From Pirellulaceae bacterium (GTDB taxonomy: Bacteria > Planctomycetota > Planctomycetia > Pirellulales > Pirellulaceae): a stretch of 64,000 nt of DNA. This document shows, piece after piece, positions 45,984 to 54,531 of this stretch. Location of the stretch: contig JAGYIQ010000001.1 of NCBI GenBank assembly GCA_018402565.1, positions 248,001-312,000 on the forward strand, given 5' to 3'. Position 1 is the first letter of the stretch. Each line of letters opens with the position of its first letter. The position numbers and the translations under genes are program-made. The notes below the pieces were generated by a model, which did not search any database, was not told the DNA's origin, and saw nothing but the letters and a program-made list of their open reading frames with translations.

Positions 45984-47931
45984 TTGGACACCACCGAACC
46001 ACCGCTATTTCTACACGAAGTGCCGCCGGACGCTGCCCTTCGCCAGCGTTTGCGGGCCAGGGCTCGGGAAGTCCAATGGCCGGATGGGCACAAACCGTTG
46101 CACCCAGACGTGCTGGCGGAAACTGCCGACCGCTTGCTGCGGGAGATGGCCTTGCGACCGGCCTACCGGGGCTGGCTGATGGTGATCTTGGCCAGTCAGT
46201 ACTGGATGGGGGCGGTCCGCTCGGTCCCGTACGAGCGGCGGTTGCTGTTGTTGCCGGCGGAGACGACCGCCAGGAGGAACGGAACGGCGGCTCGGGAGAT
46301 GGTCGGTTCAGCGGTCAAGAACGGGACTCGCACCGAGCGGCTCGGGGGGTGGGCCGGATCGGCCGGAGAGGCGGCTTGGCGGCCGTTGGCCGAGGGGCTC
46401 GGGTATCACATTCTCAGCACCGACGAATTGGACCAGGTCGGTCAATTGATCGGGGCGGGGCAGATCGAGGCGGTGGTTGGGGTCGCCGACTTGACGGTGC
46501 TGGAGAAGGCGATTCACCAAGTACTTCGCTGGGGGGTGCCCTGCATGGCCGAACCGCTCTTGGCGTCCCTGGAGAGCCCAGAAGCTTCGGACGATGTGGC
46601 GGTCGAGCAGATGATCGCGGTGCCGTTCTGCCCCAATGGCGGGCAGCGGCCGTCTGAGACAGCCGCCTATCGGGTCCTGATGCAGGCGGCTCGGGAACTG
46701 TTCCTGCAGGAAAACTTGCAGCGGATCATGCCGCTTCCTGGCGTTTCTCGCGACGCGGCCGCCTCGGCGAACCTGGGCAAGGGCGAATCGGCGATCGACT
46801 TGAGTCGCTTGGACCCGATCAGCGGTACGGCTCGGATCGCCTACGACTTTCTCTCCCGCGGCGGCAAGTACGCTCGGCCGTTCATCACTTTGGCGGTCTA
46901 CGACGCGTTGACTCGGCGGCGAGATTCCGGTGCCCCCCCGAGCGACTCGAGTGATTCGGCGGGTTCGGCGGCGGGTTCGGCTCGCGGGGCCGCGCCAGCC
47001 GACGACCAGTGGCGGCGGTTTTGCTGCGAATGTCGCGGTTGCCCCAGACGCCTGGACCTTGGGTGTCCAGCGGACGGCGATGTCGATCGAGGTATTCCAC
47101 AAGGCGTCCCTGGTACATGATGACATCGAGGACGATGACGATTACCGCTACGGAGAGCCCTCGCTGCATAAGCGATACGGCATTCCCATCGCGATCAACG
47201 TGGGTGATTATTTGGTCGGGATGGGCTACCGCTTGGTTTCCGGTTGCGCCGCGGAACTGGGCGGGGAGACGGTCGCGGACCTGTTGGATTGTTTGGCCGA
47301 CGCCCATCAGCGATTGAGTGAAGGGCAGGGCGCCGAGCTGTTGTGGCGAGAGAGTGACGACAAGCGACTGACGGTCGACCAGGCCTTGCGGGTCTATAGC
47401 TTGAAGACCTCGCCAGCGTTTGAGGTCGCGTTTTATTCCGGGTTGCGATTGGCTGGCCCCGTGGGTGGCGAAGTCGAGTACGTCCGTCGGTTTTCCTCGT
47501 GTCTGGGCGTGGCCTTTCAGATCCTCAACGATCTGCAGGATTGGTGCGAAACGTCGGCGAATAAGGGAACATCCGGCGGCGATGTGTTGGGCGGCCGCCC
47601 GACTTTGTTGTGGGCATTGGCTTTGGAGCGGGCCAACGACGAGCAACGACGACAATTGCTGCACTGCATGGCAGCAACCACGGACGCCACGGATGCCTCG
47701 GACGCCCACCTGGACCAACAGCGATTGGAGTGGGTCCGTCGGTTGTACCACGAACTGGATGTGTTTCGTCGGGCCGCAGCCGAGGTCGAGCGGTTGGAGC
47801 GGGAGGCCGAGCAGTTGGCCGAACATCTGTCGCCAGCATTGCACTCGTTGCTCAGCTATCTGTTGGCCTCGGTGTTGCAGCGCCCGAGTGGCTTGGCCGA
47901 AATCCTGGTTTATCCGCGGGGCGCCGCTTAG
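45984..47931 (+). CDS. DUF116-like domain fused to polyprenyl synthetase, interrupted by an apparent frameshift
   Basis: The first frame (45984-47120, TTG start) contains LAEGLGYHILSTDELDQV, EAVVGVADLTVLEKAIHQVL and GVPCMAEPLLASL, which resemble DUF116, then GGKYARPFITLAVYD, the GGKRxRP motif of trans-polyprenyl synthetases. The second frame (to 47931) holds the rest: LVHDDIEDDDDYRYG (first Asp-rich motif), INVGDYLVGMGYR, and FQILNDLQDW (second Asp-rich motif). Removing one base near 47003-47010 joins them (DD then SGGGFAANVAV) into about 648 aa. The product would make isoprenoid diphosphates for quinones or lipid carriers. The Cys-rich cluster usual in DUF116 is not visible. The junction is a Ser/Gly/Ala-rich linker, so sequence error and genuine mutation are both possible. 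Confidence 0.72.
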
Positions 47932-48050
47932 CGGGGGCCCCGAGGGGCTGGCCCTGTCGGAACCAGACGGGAGTCGACGGCCATCTGCAGCTACAACCCG
48001 CGTTTGATCACGCGAACCTTTCACTGCCTGCGGGCGAGGATGAATGACGG

Positions 48051-49334
48051 ATGTTAGGATTGGCAGATCGAGTTTCTGGTATGCGATTGTTTTTTGGTTT
48101 GTCGTTGAGCGAGAGCCGCATGGTGTTTGGCCGGGCCCTGTGCGTGGGGCTGTTGTCCCTGGCGGTGGGCTGCGAGGAGCCGACGATCCGCGAGACCGTC
48201 GTGCCGCGGGAACGGTCCGGATTGGATGGCCCGCAGTTTCAGTTGCCCGGCGTGGGTGCGGCGGCGGGCAACGCTGCGCCAGCGGCTGGGGGGGCGCCGC
48301 GCGGAGGTGGGGCGATGGGCCCAGTATCGGCGGGCGAACGTCTGTTGATCGCCATGATCGATCGACCAGAGAATACGTACTTTTTGCGAATTCAAGCGGC
48401 CCCAGCGGCAGTTGATGCGGTTCGAGCCGATTTTGATCAGATTCTGCAATCTTTGACTTTTTCTGGCGGACGAGTCGCTTGGAAGCTGCCGGAAGGCTGG
48501 ACGGAGAGTGAAGGAGGGGCGATGTTTCGCTTGGCGACGCTGCGTGCCCCCAGTGGCGTGGAAGTGTTTGTCACCTCGCTGACGGCCGGCCAGGACGTCT
48601 TGGCCAATGTCAACCGCTGGCAGGGCCAGTTGAACTTATCGACGTTCGCGGCCGGTGACACGTTGCCAATCGAGCGGATCCAGGTCGGCCCGCAAGAAGT
48701 GATCCTGTACGATGCGGCCAGTGCTCCGTCGGGTGCGACGAGTGCGTCGCCCAACACCCCGGCAAATGGTGCGACCAATAGTGCGGGCGGTGCCCCGACC
48801 AGTGGAGCGGGGGCGTCTGGGCCGGGGGTGACTACCAGTGGGCCTGCCACGGGTGCGGGAACGACCGGCGCTGGTGGCGGGGCGTCAGCAGGAGAAGGAC
48901 GGGGCGAACTACCGTTCCGTTTCCCGGCCTTGGCGGAGGGCTGGCAACCGCTGCCGCCGTCGATGGTTGCCTCGGCGCGTTGGGAGCGAAAGGACGAACG
49001 CGGCGACTTGAAACTGGAGGTGTTCAAGTTCCCTACTGATGCCACGTTCTTGAGTATGTTGGCGATTTGGGTTGAACGGATTGGAGCGGCGGCGCCGACC
49101 GAGGAGACGTTGGGGACGGCGATCTCGGCGGTCACCGTGGCGGAGTTGCCTGGCGAGTTGGTGGTCTGGCCGCCGTCGGCCGAGTCCTTGCCGGCGGATG
49201 GGAAGCGGGTGATGGTGGTCCGCTTGGTTCACGAGACCCACGCGTGGTACATCAAGTTGGAGGGTACCGCCACGGCGGTGTCCGAATTTGAAGCGGGGTT
49301 CAAGACCTTCTTGAACGAAACGACGCGACTTTAA
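48051..49334 (+). CDS. Hypothetical lipoprotein
   Basis: 427 aa from the ATG at 48051 with GAGGA 12 nt upstream; ATG codons at 48081 and 48120 are alternatives. VFGRALCVGLLSLAVGC ends in a good lipobox (LAVGC), so lipid anchoring is likely. Two similar modules are visible: residues about 95-220 (WKLPEGWTESEGGAMFRLATL ... VFVTSL) and about 285-420 (FPALAEGWQPLPPSMVASARW ... LEVFKFP), each followed by a VNRWQGQL / LAIWVERI-like helix. They are separated by a Gly/Ala/Thr/Ser linker. The function is unknown; two-module lipoproteins of this type are common in planctomycetes. Confidence 0.65.
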   Translation: MLGLADRVSGMRLFFGLSLSESRMVFGRALCVGLLSLAVGCEEPTIRETVVPRERSGLDGPQFQLPGVGAAAGNAAPAAGGAPRGGGAMGPVSAGERLLIAMIDRPENTYFLRIQAAPAAVDAVRADFDQILQSLTFSGGRVAWKLPEGWTESEGGAMFRLATLRAPSGVEVFVTSLTAGQDVLANVNRWQGQLNLSTFAAGDTLPIERIQVGPQEVILYDAASAPSGATSASPNTPANGATNSAGGAPTSGAGASGPGVTTSGPATGAGTTGAGGGASAGEGRGELPFRFPALAEGWQPLPPSMVASARWERKDERGDLKLEVFKFPTDATFLSMLAIWVERIGAAAPTEETLGTAISAVTVAELPGELVVWPPSAESLPADGKRVMVVRLVHETHAWYIKLEGTATAVSEFEAGFKTFLNETTRL

Positions 49335-49447
49335 CGTCGGTGCGATCAAATCCGCTTTTAGGGAGTTTAACGAATGCACTCGGTCGTTGAGTGTCGCTCC
49401 TTCTCGGGGGACTTGAGTTGTCGTCTGCCGTCTTTAGGTCCAGACTC

Positions 49448-49495
49448 CTAGTGCTTTGTCACCGTTTGATTTTGGGATCGGTGTGGTACAGGGGT
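49448..49495. mobile_element. Family B element, left-end fragment
   Basis: CTAGTGCTTTGTCACC followed by TTTTGGGATCGGTGTGG, the left part of family B, then the match stops near 49495. The right half is missing. Confidence 0.65.
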
Positions 49496-49497
49496 CC

Positions 49498-49607
49498 TGG
49501 AGTTGTGTCACGAGGAGGTTTACGGCGAATGCGACGAATCGGACAGGACCGAGTACGAGAGGCTAACGGCGATACTTGGAAAACCAAACCGCGGCACAAT
49601 GAACTGA
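49498..49607 (+). pseudogene. Possible gene-tail remnant
   Basis: A frame open through the broken family B fragment ends EVYGECDESDRTEYERLTAI then LGKPNRGTMN. The composition is protein-like, while the rest of the frame upstream is element sequence. It may be the tail of a gene lost when the element or its neighbourhood was rearranged. No family is recognised. Confidence 0.3.
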
Positions 49608-49727
49608 TCGCGCAGAGTAGGCAGGCCAATCCAATGCACGTGAGCGGCGCATAATGCGCTAACTGAATCCATACCAATCTCCCGCCGCCACGTGATTGGT
49701 GACTTTATACGCCAAAACAGACGTAGC

Positions 49728-50231
49728 ATGAGCACATGGCTTTTCGGTGAAGTTGAGTATCGGGACAAAGCCTTCGGTAGCGAATGGTTTGCGGTGATAA
49801 ATGCGGGATGCCTTATTGTTGGTGACTACGATCTGTACGGTTGTCTCTTTGGTGTTCGAAACTACGCTAATTTTGAACCGTTGTTCGCCAATAGAGGGCT
49901 GCCTGAGGACTGTTGTGAATCCGTTAAGCAATCGTTCTGCGATGATTTTCACTCTCCAACGTTTTGCAGCTTTTCGGAGTTAAGATCCATCAATCTGGAA
50001 GAATACTCGACGAAACCAGACGAACGCCAATGGTACACTCTGCAATCCAAAAACGGCCCCATTCGGATCAAGGGTAACGCACCACCGGGCGTAGACGCCA
50101 GAACCAGCGAGCGCATGCAACGGGCAGAAGCTTTAAGCAACGAAGGCTACCAAACGGTATACAAACTAATGGCTGTATTGGCTGATCGATTTGGTGAAGA
50201 AAATGTTCGCTTGGTGGTGTACTTTGACTGA
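49728..50231 (+). CDS. Hypothetical protein of the accessory island
   Basis: 167 aa from the ATG at 49728 (MSTWLFGEVEYRDKAF). Acidic and soluble, with LFGVRNYANFEPLFANRGLP and AVLADRFGEENVRLVVYFD. Base composition is clearly more AT-rich than the neighbouring core genes, and codon use differs, which suggests transfer. The overall size and the final RFGEENVRLVVYF strand resemble orphan immunity-type or cassette-encoded proteins, but I do not recognise the family. It is followed by an attC-like repeat (50269-50321). Confidence 0.6.
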   Translation: MSTWLFGEVEYRDKAFGSEWFAVINAGCLIVGDYDLYGCLFGVRNYANFEPLFANRGLPEDCCESVKQSFCDDFHSPTFCSFSELRSINLEEYSTKPDERQWYTLQSKNGPIRIKGNAPPGVDARTSERMQRAEALSNEGYQTVYKLMAVLADRFGEENVRLVVYFD

Positions 50232-50268
50232 ATCGGTCTATAATCACCCCATGCCACCTGGAGTTGCG

Positions 50269-50321
50269 GTCGGCGTGTCGCCTTGCCCCTTTGGCTCACC
50301 TGCGGCGACTCGGTGATGCGG
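50269..50321 (+). repeat. Cassette-type repeat, copy 1
   Basis: Shares GTCGGCGTGT and a 27-bp identical block (50295-50321, from CTCACCTGCGG to GGTGATGCGG) with 51118-51192. It lies directly after a small ORF. Confidence 0.55.
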
Positions 50322-50342
50322 TGACGTCATTTAGCAAACTCA

Positions 50343-50814
50343 TTGTTGGAAGGTCTATGGAATCGTCTTTCAATACCATCCCGAAGGAGCAGCAACGGGC
50401 AAGCCGGAGGCGATCCGTGGTGCTGGGTTGTGATGTCTCATCTTGGTTTCAGCGGCCATGCTGCCATCGTTCTACCCGTGATTGGCTTCATCGGCCCGCT
50501 TCTGCTCGAGAGAACAATCAGTGTTCCAATCAACGACTTTGAATCAAATCCCCGCACGATTTCATCCCCATTTTGCCCCAAATGCAGTCAACAGTGGTCA
50601 GTATTCAAGTGTGACGCGAAAATGCACTTTCGAGTATTCATGTACCATTGCTGATTTTGAAGCGTTTATCGATCGTGAGAAGCTCGCACCTGCCAACCAG
50701 TTGACACTTGACGAAGGGCCTTTTGCAACAGGCCGGCAGTGGGGACCGAGCGTCGCTTCCTACCATTACTTTCCCGACTCCGAAACCGCGACAGTGTCAG
50801 TGTCAGCATGGTAA
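50343..50814 (+). pseudogene. Possible disrupted small gene in the accessory island
   Basis: One frame from 50343 encodes SHLGFSGHAAIVLPVIG and LLLERTISVPINDFES; a second frame ending at 50814 encodes CTIADFEAFIDREKLAPANQ and SYHYFPDSETATVSVSAW. Both look coding but are in different frames and neither is a complete protein, so I read this as one small membrane-associated protein with one or more frameshifts. Confidence 0.3.
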
Positions 50815-51086
50815 AGCAGCTTGCAACTTGAATCGCCAAATAAAAATATGCAGCCGAGTTGCCGAACTGCGCCGCTCAAATTAGAAAGCGTTCCGTTGCA
50901 ACCGGCTGATTTTTGTCGTTCTACTCCTAGATCCCTCAAATCTCCAACGGTCCCTGTTGTTCTGCGGTCGGGAGCAAGATTGACTTGGCCGAGGGGGCGG
51001 GGCACAATGACCAACGCTGGTGGCGGTCGGGCGTAGGGGCTGGGTTTGACTCTGGAGTGGACTTTTAGGTGGTCCATGGGGCGAAA

Positions 51087-51192
51087 CGCATAACCACCGC
51101 AGGCACCCAGCGTTACCGTCGGCGTGTTTCCTGCACTCTTTGCCTCACCTTTGCCTCACCTTTGCCTCACCTGCGGCGACTCGGTGATGCGG
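51087..51192 (+). repeat. Cassette-type repeat, copy 2, imperfect palindrome resembling an attC site
   Basis: The arms CGCATAACCACCGCAGG (51087-51103) and CCTGCGG plus GGTGATGCG (51170-51191) are inverted copies of each other with one bulge and one mismatch, the shape of an integron attC site; the CATAAC / GTGATG ends resemble (but do not equal) attC R boxes. The loop holds three 11-bp TTTGCCTCACC units (51139-51171). Confidence 0.4.
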
Positions 51193-51258
51193 AGACGTTC
51201 GCAACGAAAGATCGAAGATTCGCCTCGAAAGTTTTGCCCTAAATTCGGAGTGGCTGGA

Positions 51259-51492
51259 ATGTCAATCCAATTACCCCTGGAAAGCATGACGCTTGCTGAA
51301 AAATTAGAGGCGATGGAAGTCATCTGGGCTGATATCTCGCGGAGCCCCGCAGATCTGCCATCACCAGATTGGCATACAGGAGTTTTGGATGAAAGGCGGC
51401 GACACGTCGCAGAGGGAAAACGGAAGTTCCTCGACTGGGATACCGCCATTGCCGACCTAAGGCGGCAACTGCGTGACAATCCAGCTACGTGA
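51259..51492 (+). CDS. Addiction-module antitoxin (Unstab_antitox type)
   Basis: 77 aa from the ATG at 51259 with GGAG 8 nt upstream. It matches the short antitoxins of the putative addiction module family: LESMTLAEKLEAMEVIWADI at the N-terminus, PSPDWHTGVLDERRRHVAEG, and KFLDWDTAIADLRRQLR at the C-terminus. Such antitoxins neutralise a RelE/ParE-type toxin encoded directly downstream. Here the toxin frame overlaps by 20 bp and starts correctly but is cut short, so the antitoxin is now an orphan. Confidence 0.8.
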   Translation: MSIQLPLESMTLAEKLEAMEVIWADISRSPADLPSPDWHTGVLDERRRHVAEGKRKFLDWDTAIADLRRQLRDNPAT

Positions 51493-51745
51493 AAGCGAGA
51501 GAGAGGATTTGCGAGAGGATTGCAACTTCTTTGAACTCGCCTCTGCGGGGCTGGGAGACTATTTTCTCAACTGCGTTCAGGCGACGTACGCTCGCTGTCA
51601 GTATTTGCTGGCATCCACAAGCGTTCTGCCGACTGAACAACACTTCTTCTTCGCAAGGAACCTAAACCGTGCACGACGCCAATCCGTACAATTCGCCCGG
51701 CAGTTCATCGTCATCGCCTGCACTCGTGAGGCCAACTGTCGCTGA
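51473..51745 (+). pseudogene. RelE/ParE-type toxin, truncated
   Basis: Starts at a GTG overlapping the antitoxin, the normal arrangement. The first 30-35 residues (MTIQLRESEREDLREDCNFF, then GLGDYFLNCV) match the N-terminus of planctomycete ParE-like toxins. After about residue 36 the sequence (TYARCQYLLASTSVLPTEQH and on) no longer fits: the expected YAGIH...RRFPYAVYY core is missing. The frame instead runs into the 5' part of the next gene. The toxin is most likely inactive. Confidence 0.65.
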
Positions 51746-52154
51746 ACCTGCTCGTCGTCGTCGTTTCGGAGGTATTCTCGGAATCGCGTCGCTAATCGCT
51801 GGCCTCGGATTCTTCTCTTGGACGCAGTTGCTGATTTCAAGCGACCTTTTGATGTTTGAGCGCGTGGTGGCTGGTATAATAGTCGGCGGTCTGGTCGCTG
51901 CGCCATACTTGCTGATCTGGTTCGCATGCCGCGTTTTACTTCACTCCTTAGCACGCGTCGTAATCGCACTCGCTCTTGCTGGCGGCTTTTTGCTTGGCAT
52001 TGCTACTCTTCAAGAACAAGACCCACTCAACCGTCTTTTCGTTACCGTTTACCAAATGGCTGGCACCTTTGTCCTGCTCGTGCTCGCCGCTGTTATTGAT
52101 CGTGTTTGCCGTTGGTATTCGGCTCGACCTGCATCTACGGAAGAGGCCGAATAA
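51669..52154 (+). CDS. Small multi-pass membrane protein
   Basis: 161 aa from a GTG at 51669 with AAGGA 9 nt upstream. The N-terminus MHDANPYNSPGSSSSSP is the NPY-type head seen in many small planctomycete membrane proteins. Four helices are predicted: GGILGIASLIAGLGFFSWTQ, RVVAGIIVGGLVAAPYLLIW, VVIALALAGGFLLGIATL and GTFVLLVLAAVIDRV. Function unknown. It partly overlaps the truncated toxin frame, so it is the material now fused behind the toxin start. Confidence 0.65.
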   Translation: MHDANPYNSPGSSSSSPALVRPTVAEPARRRRFGGILGIASLIAGLGFFSWTQLLISSDLLMFERVVAGIIVGGLVAAPYLLIWFACRVLLHSLARVVIALALAGGFLLGIATLQEQDPLNRLFVTVYQMAGTFVLLVLAAVIDRVCRWYSARPASTEEAE

Positions 52155-52554
52155 GTGAGCGATGCACGCAGCGTTGCCCGTGTTTACAAATGGAAAACCA
52201 TCCGCGGCCACCCGCTTACCACAAAGGTTCCCCAAAATCAATAATGAAGCCGTCGCGTCGTCTCAAGATTGGAAACGCTGCCAGAAGCAGCAGGGTCCAT
52301 ACCAGTACATCGCCGACTCAGGCGGATGACGCAGCCGTACCATCGTCCCCTGGGGACATTCTAACCGATTGGATGTTGAAAATCCTGGCAAGGGACGACG
52401 AGTGCCGGGAGTTTCAGGCCGACGGCCATTGCAAGCAATAAAAAACACCTTTTCTTCGTGCCTGAGTGTTGCTTTTTTTCGGGGGGGGGGGATACAATTC
52501 AGGGCGTTGGCCCACGAAGTTATAGCTGGGCTCGTTGGATTTTTAGCAAGTGAC
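52155..52554. other. Non-coding tail of the accessory island with an 11-G run
   Basis: A 65-codon frame at 52244-52441 (MKPSRRLKIGNAARSSRVHT and on) has no ribosome site and is uncertain. A weak hairpin AACAC...GTGTT followed by seven T (about 52446-52479) could be a terminator. Directly after it comes a run of eleven G (52481-52491), a likely site of sequencing or replication slippage. Confidence 0.45.
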
Positions 52555-52697
52555 CTAGTGCTTTGTCACAGCCAAAACTTGGCGTGTGGTAAAGGGGTCA
52601 GGCGTCATTGTGCACGCACCCGCAGGGCCGTTCCGGCAATTGACGCCTGACCCCTTTACCACACCAATCCCAATATTGAATTGTGACAAAGTACTAG
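52555..52697. mobile_element. Family B palindromic element, full copy 2 (143 bp)
   Basis: Same length as copy 1 and in the opposite orientation: the asymmetric centre reads GCAGGGCCGTTCCGG here and CCGGAACGGCCCTGC there. Ends are CTAGTGCTTTGTCACA and TTGTGACAAAGTACTAG (one mismatch). It lies 28 bp before the DUF1573 gene and could affect its expression as a hairpin in the leader. Confidence 0.85.
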
Positions 52698-52725
52698 TGG
52701 CTGAATAGACGGGGGGGAACCTGTT

Positions 52726-53925
52726 ATGGGTCAGGCAGAGCGGCGACGGAGCCAGTGGAGTGATGTGGGGCACATAATTTGGAGCGGAGTCGGTATTTGG
52801 AGCGGAGTCGGTAGTGCACAATTAACAAGGTTATTGCTTGTCCTGGCTGTGGGGCAGGCGGTGTTGGGCCAGTCTCCAGGATGGGCAAAACAAGATTTGC
52901 AGCAGCCCACGACGGAAAAAAATCAAGACGCGGGAGCAGTGGTCTCTATCGATGCCCTGGTTCGTCTCGAGCGACAGCTGAATCCCGAATTGGACGATTA
53001 TTTTGTCGGCAATTTGCAATTGCCGGACTTGCAAGCGACACAGCGTTACTCGCTGAATTTGACGGTTGTCAATCCTTACGATACCCCGATCAAGTTTTCG
53101 ACGATCCGTACGGATTGTGGCTGCGCTAAATTCGAAACACAGACGGATGAGATTCCTGCGTTGGGCACCGCCCAGTTCAAGGTGCTGATGGATGTCCCAA
53201 ACGGCGGTGCGGCCGTTCATTTCCGACGCGTTCAGGCGGCGTTTTTTGACGTCAATAGTGATGCCAGGCCTGTATTAAGACTGGCGCTACTCTATCAGCT
53301 CACGGGCATGTTCGGCTTCCTGCAACCGCGTTGGAATGTGGAGCTTCCAGAAGCGGAAAACTTGGTTGTCGTGAAAGTGCCGTTGGTTGTGGTTCCGCCA
53401 CTGACGCTGGACCAACTCAAATTGGAAGTTGGCGAACCTCTAAATGATTTTGCTGTTGCTTTGATCGCTGACGATCCGGCGGTGGACGGACCGTATGTTA
53501 AGTTTGAAGTGCCGCGCAGAGCGGTCCCTCGTCAGGGGCTGAGCGGTGAGATTGCACTCCGTCGGATTGGCACGGAGCATGTGTCGGGGATGCTGATTAG
53601 CTTCAAGCATCCGGAAAAGTTTTCGGTTCGTCCTGAGTCGCTCCGCTTATCACGAGATAATCTTAGTCAGCCGTATGAGGCGGTTGCAATCCTGCGCGTG
53701 CGGGCCCCCACAGAGGCCAAGGCGGACGGAGGTCTCGATCGCGCTGGTAGTGATCTGGCGAATAATGACAGAAAAACGGCAGAATCGCCACCGGAGATCG
53801 GGTTGACGATTGGCAAATCCGCAGCACAAGTGCTGGTACAGCCACTGGGGAGTAGTGGTATTTATCGATTGGGATGTAAAACGGAACGTACCCCTCAAGT
53901 TTGTCTCTTACCACGCACCACCTGA
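52726..53925 (+). CDS. DUF1573-domain exported protein
   Basis: 399 aa. An N-terminal region with an in-frame 18-bp duplication (52777-52812; IWSGVG twice) precedes the signal helix LTRLLLVLAVGQAVLGQ. Residues about 85-175 are a DUF1573 module: YSLNLTVVNPYDTPIKF, then TIRTDCGCAKFETQTDEIPA, the conserved Cys-x-Cys of this immunoglobulin-like family, and GTAQFKVLMDV. A second Ig-like part follows. DUF1573 proteins are abundant, exported and of unknown function in Planctomycetes and Bacteroidetes. The last 25 residues may be out of frame with respect to the real C-terminus (see next entry). Confidence 0.7.
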   Translation: MGQAERRRSQWSDVGHIIWSGVGIWSGVGSAQLTRLLLVLAVGQAVLGQSPGWAKQDLQQPTTEKNQDAGAVVSIDALVRLERQLNPELDDYFVGNLQLPDLQATQRYSLNLTVVNPYDTPIKFSTIRTDCGCAKFETQTDEIPALGTAQFKVLMDVPNGGAAVHFRRVQAAFFDVNSDARPVLRLALLYQLTGMFGFLQPRWNVELPEAENLVVVKVPLVVVPPLTLDQLKLEVGEPLNDFAVALIADDPAVDGPYVKFEVPRRAVPRQGLSGEIALRRIGTEHVSGMLISFKHPEKFSVRPESLRLSRDNLSQPYEAVAILRVRAPTEAKADGGLDRAGSDLANNDRKTAESPPEIGLTIGKSAAQVLVQPLGSSGIYRLGCKTERTPQVCLLPRTT

Positions 53926-54199
53926 TCGATTCCCGCCAGTCGTTACAGCGAACGTCGATTGGGCAGCTGTCGACGGACAGGTTGTCCCTGCATCTGCACG
54001 GCTGTCCAAACGCGATATCAGCCACTACTTGGATCGGGAGTTTCAGATTAGCGTCGAAACCACAGTCGAGATCCACTGGTTCTCATTCAACCAACCTCTG
54101 CCAGACGATCGATTCGATCAACAGATCTTGCACGATCGGACCAAGCTGGACGAATTATTGAGCGAGGATGTCTTTGGGAAAACAGGCGATAAACCCTAG
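53845..54199 (+). pseudogene. C-terminal gene fragment in a shifted frame
   Basis: A frame different from the DUF1573 gene reads VVFIDWDVKRNVPLKFVSYH, PPVVTANVDWAAVDGQVVPA, and VEIHWFSFNQPLPDDRFD. It is protein-like and resembles the C-terminus of a LolA-like/outer-membrane lipoprotein sorting family common in planctomycetes. It has no start codon of its own worth trusting. Either the DUF1573 gene has a +1 frameshift near 53850-53900 or this is a separate gene tail fused by deletion. Its TAG stop is the first CTAG of a family B element. Confidence 0.45.
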
Positions 54200-54333
54200 T
54201 GCTTCGTCACGGTTGCATTTTAGGATCATTGTGGTAGAGGGGTCAGGAGTCAATTGCCGGAACGGCCCTACGGGTGCTTCGCACAATTGACTCCTGACCC
54301 CTTTACCACACTCCTGACCCCTTTACCACACGC
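54196..54333. mobile_element. Family B element, right end damaged
   Basis: The left end (CTAGTGCTTCGTCAC) and both inner palindrome arms are present; then CTGACCCCTTTACCACACT is duplicated in tandem and the right terminal repeat is missing. The element directly follows, and terminates, the preceding gene fragment. Confidence 0.7.
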
Positions 54334-54531
54334 TCTGGCTCGCTGTGAGCGAGGTTCTCCAACGAGGGGCATGCTAGCGGAATTGGGGTGGGGGCAGATT
54401 TAGATTGACGGCCATACAACTTTGGGACACATTGGTATTTTCCGGGTTCTAAATAGGCAAGGTTGTGGACGCCGGACACGAGTCGGCAGGAGGCCGGCCG
54501 AGTGAATAGCCCAACTTGATGGAGCGAGTCG
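54334..54531. other. Intergenic region before the repeat protein
   Basis: Nothing recognised apart from the promoter that must serve the next gene; together with the damaged family B element the gene-free stretch is 332 bp. GGAG about 7 nt before the GTG at 54532 decides that start. Confidence 0.45.

Noticed and set aside
46308-48024. Two long minus-strand frames opposite the polyprenyl synthetase
   Set aside because: They mirror the coding strand; the plus strand has both Asp-rich motifs.
52446-52491. Strong rho-independent terminator
   Set aside because: The stem is only five base pairs; noted as weak in the region entry.
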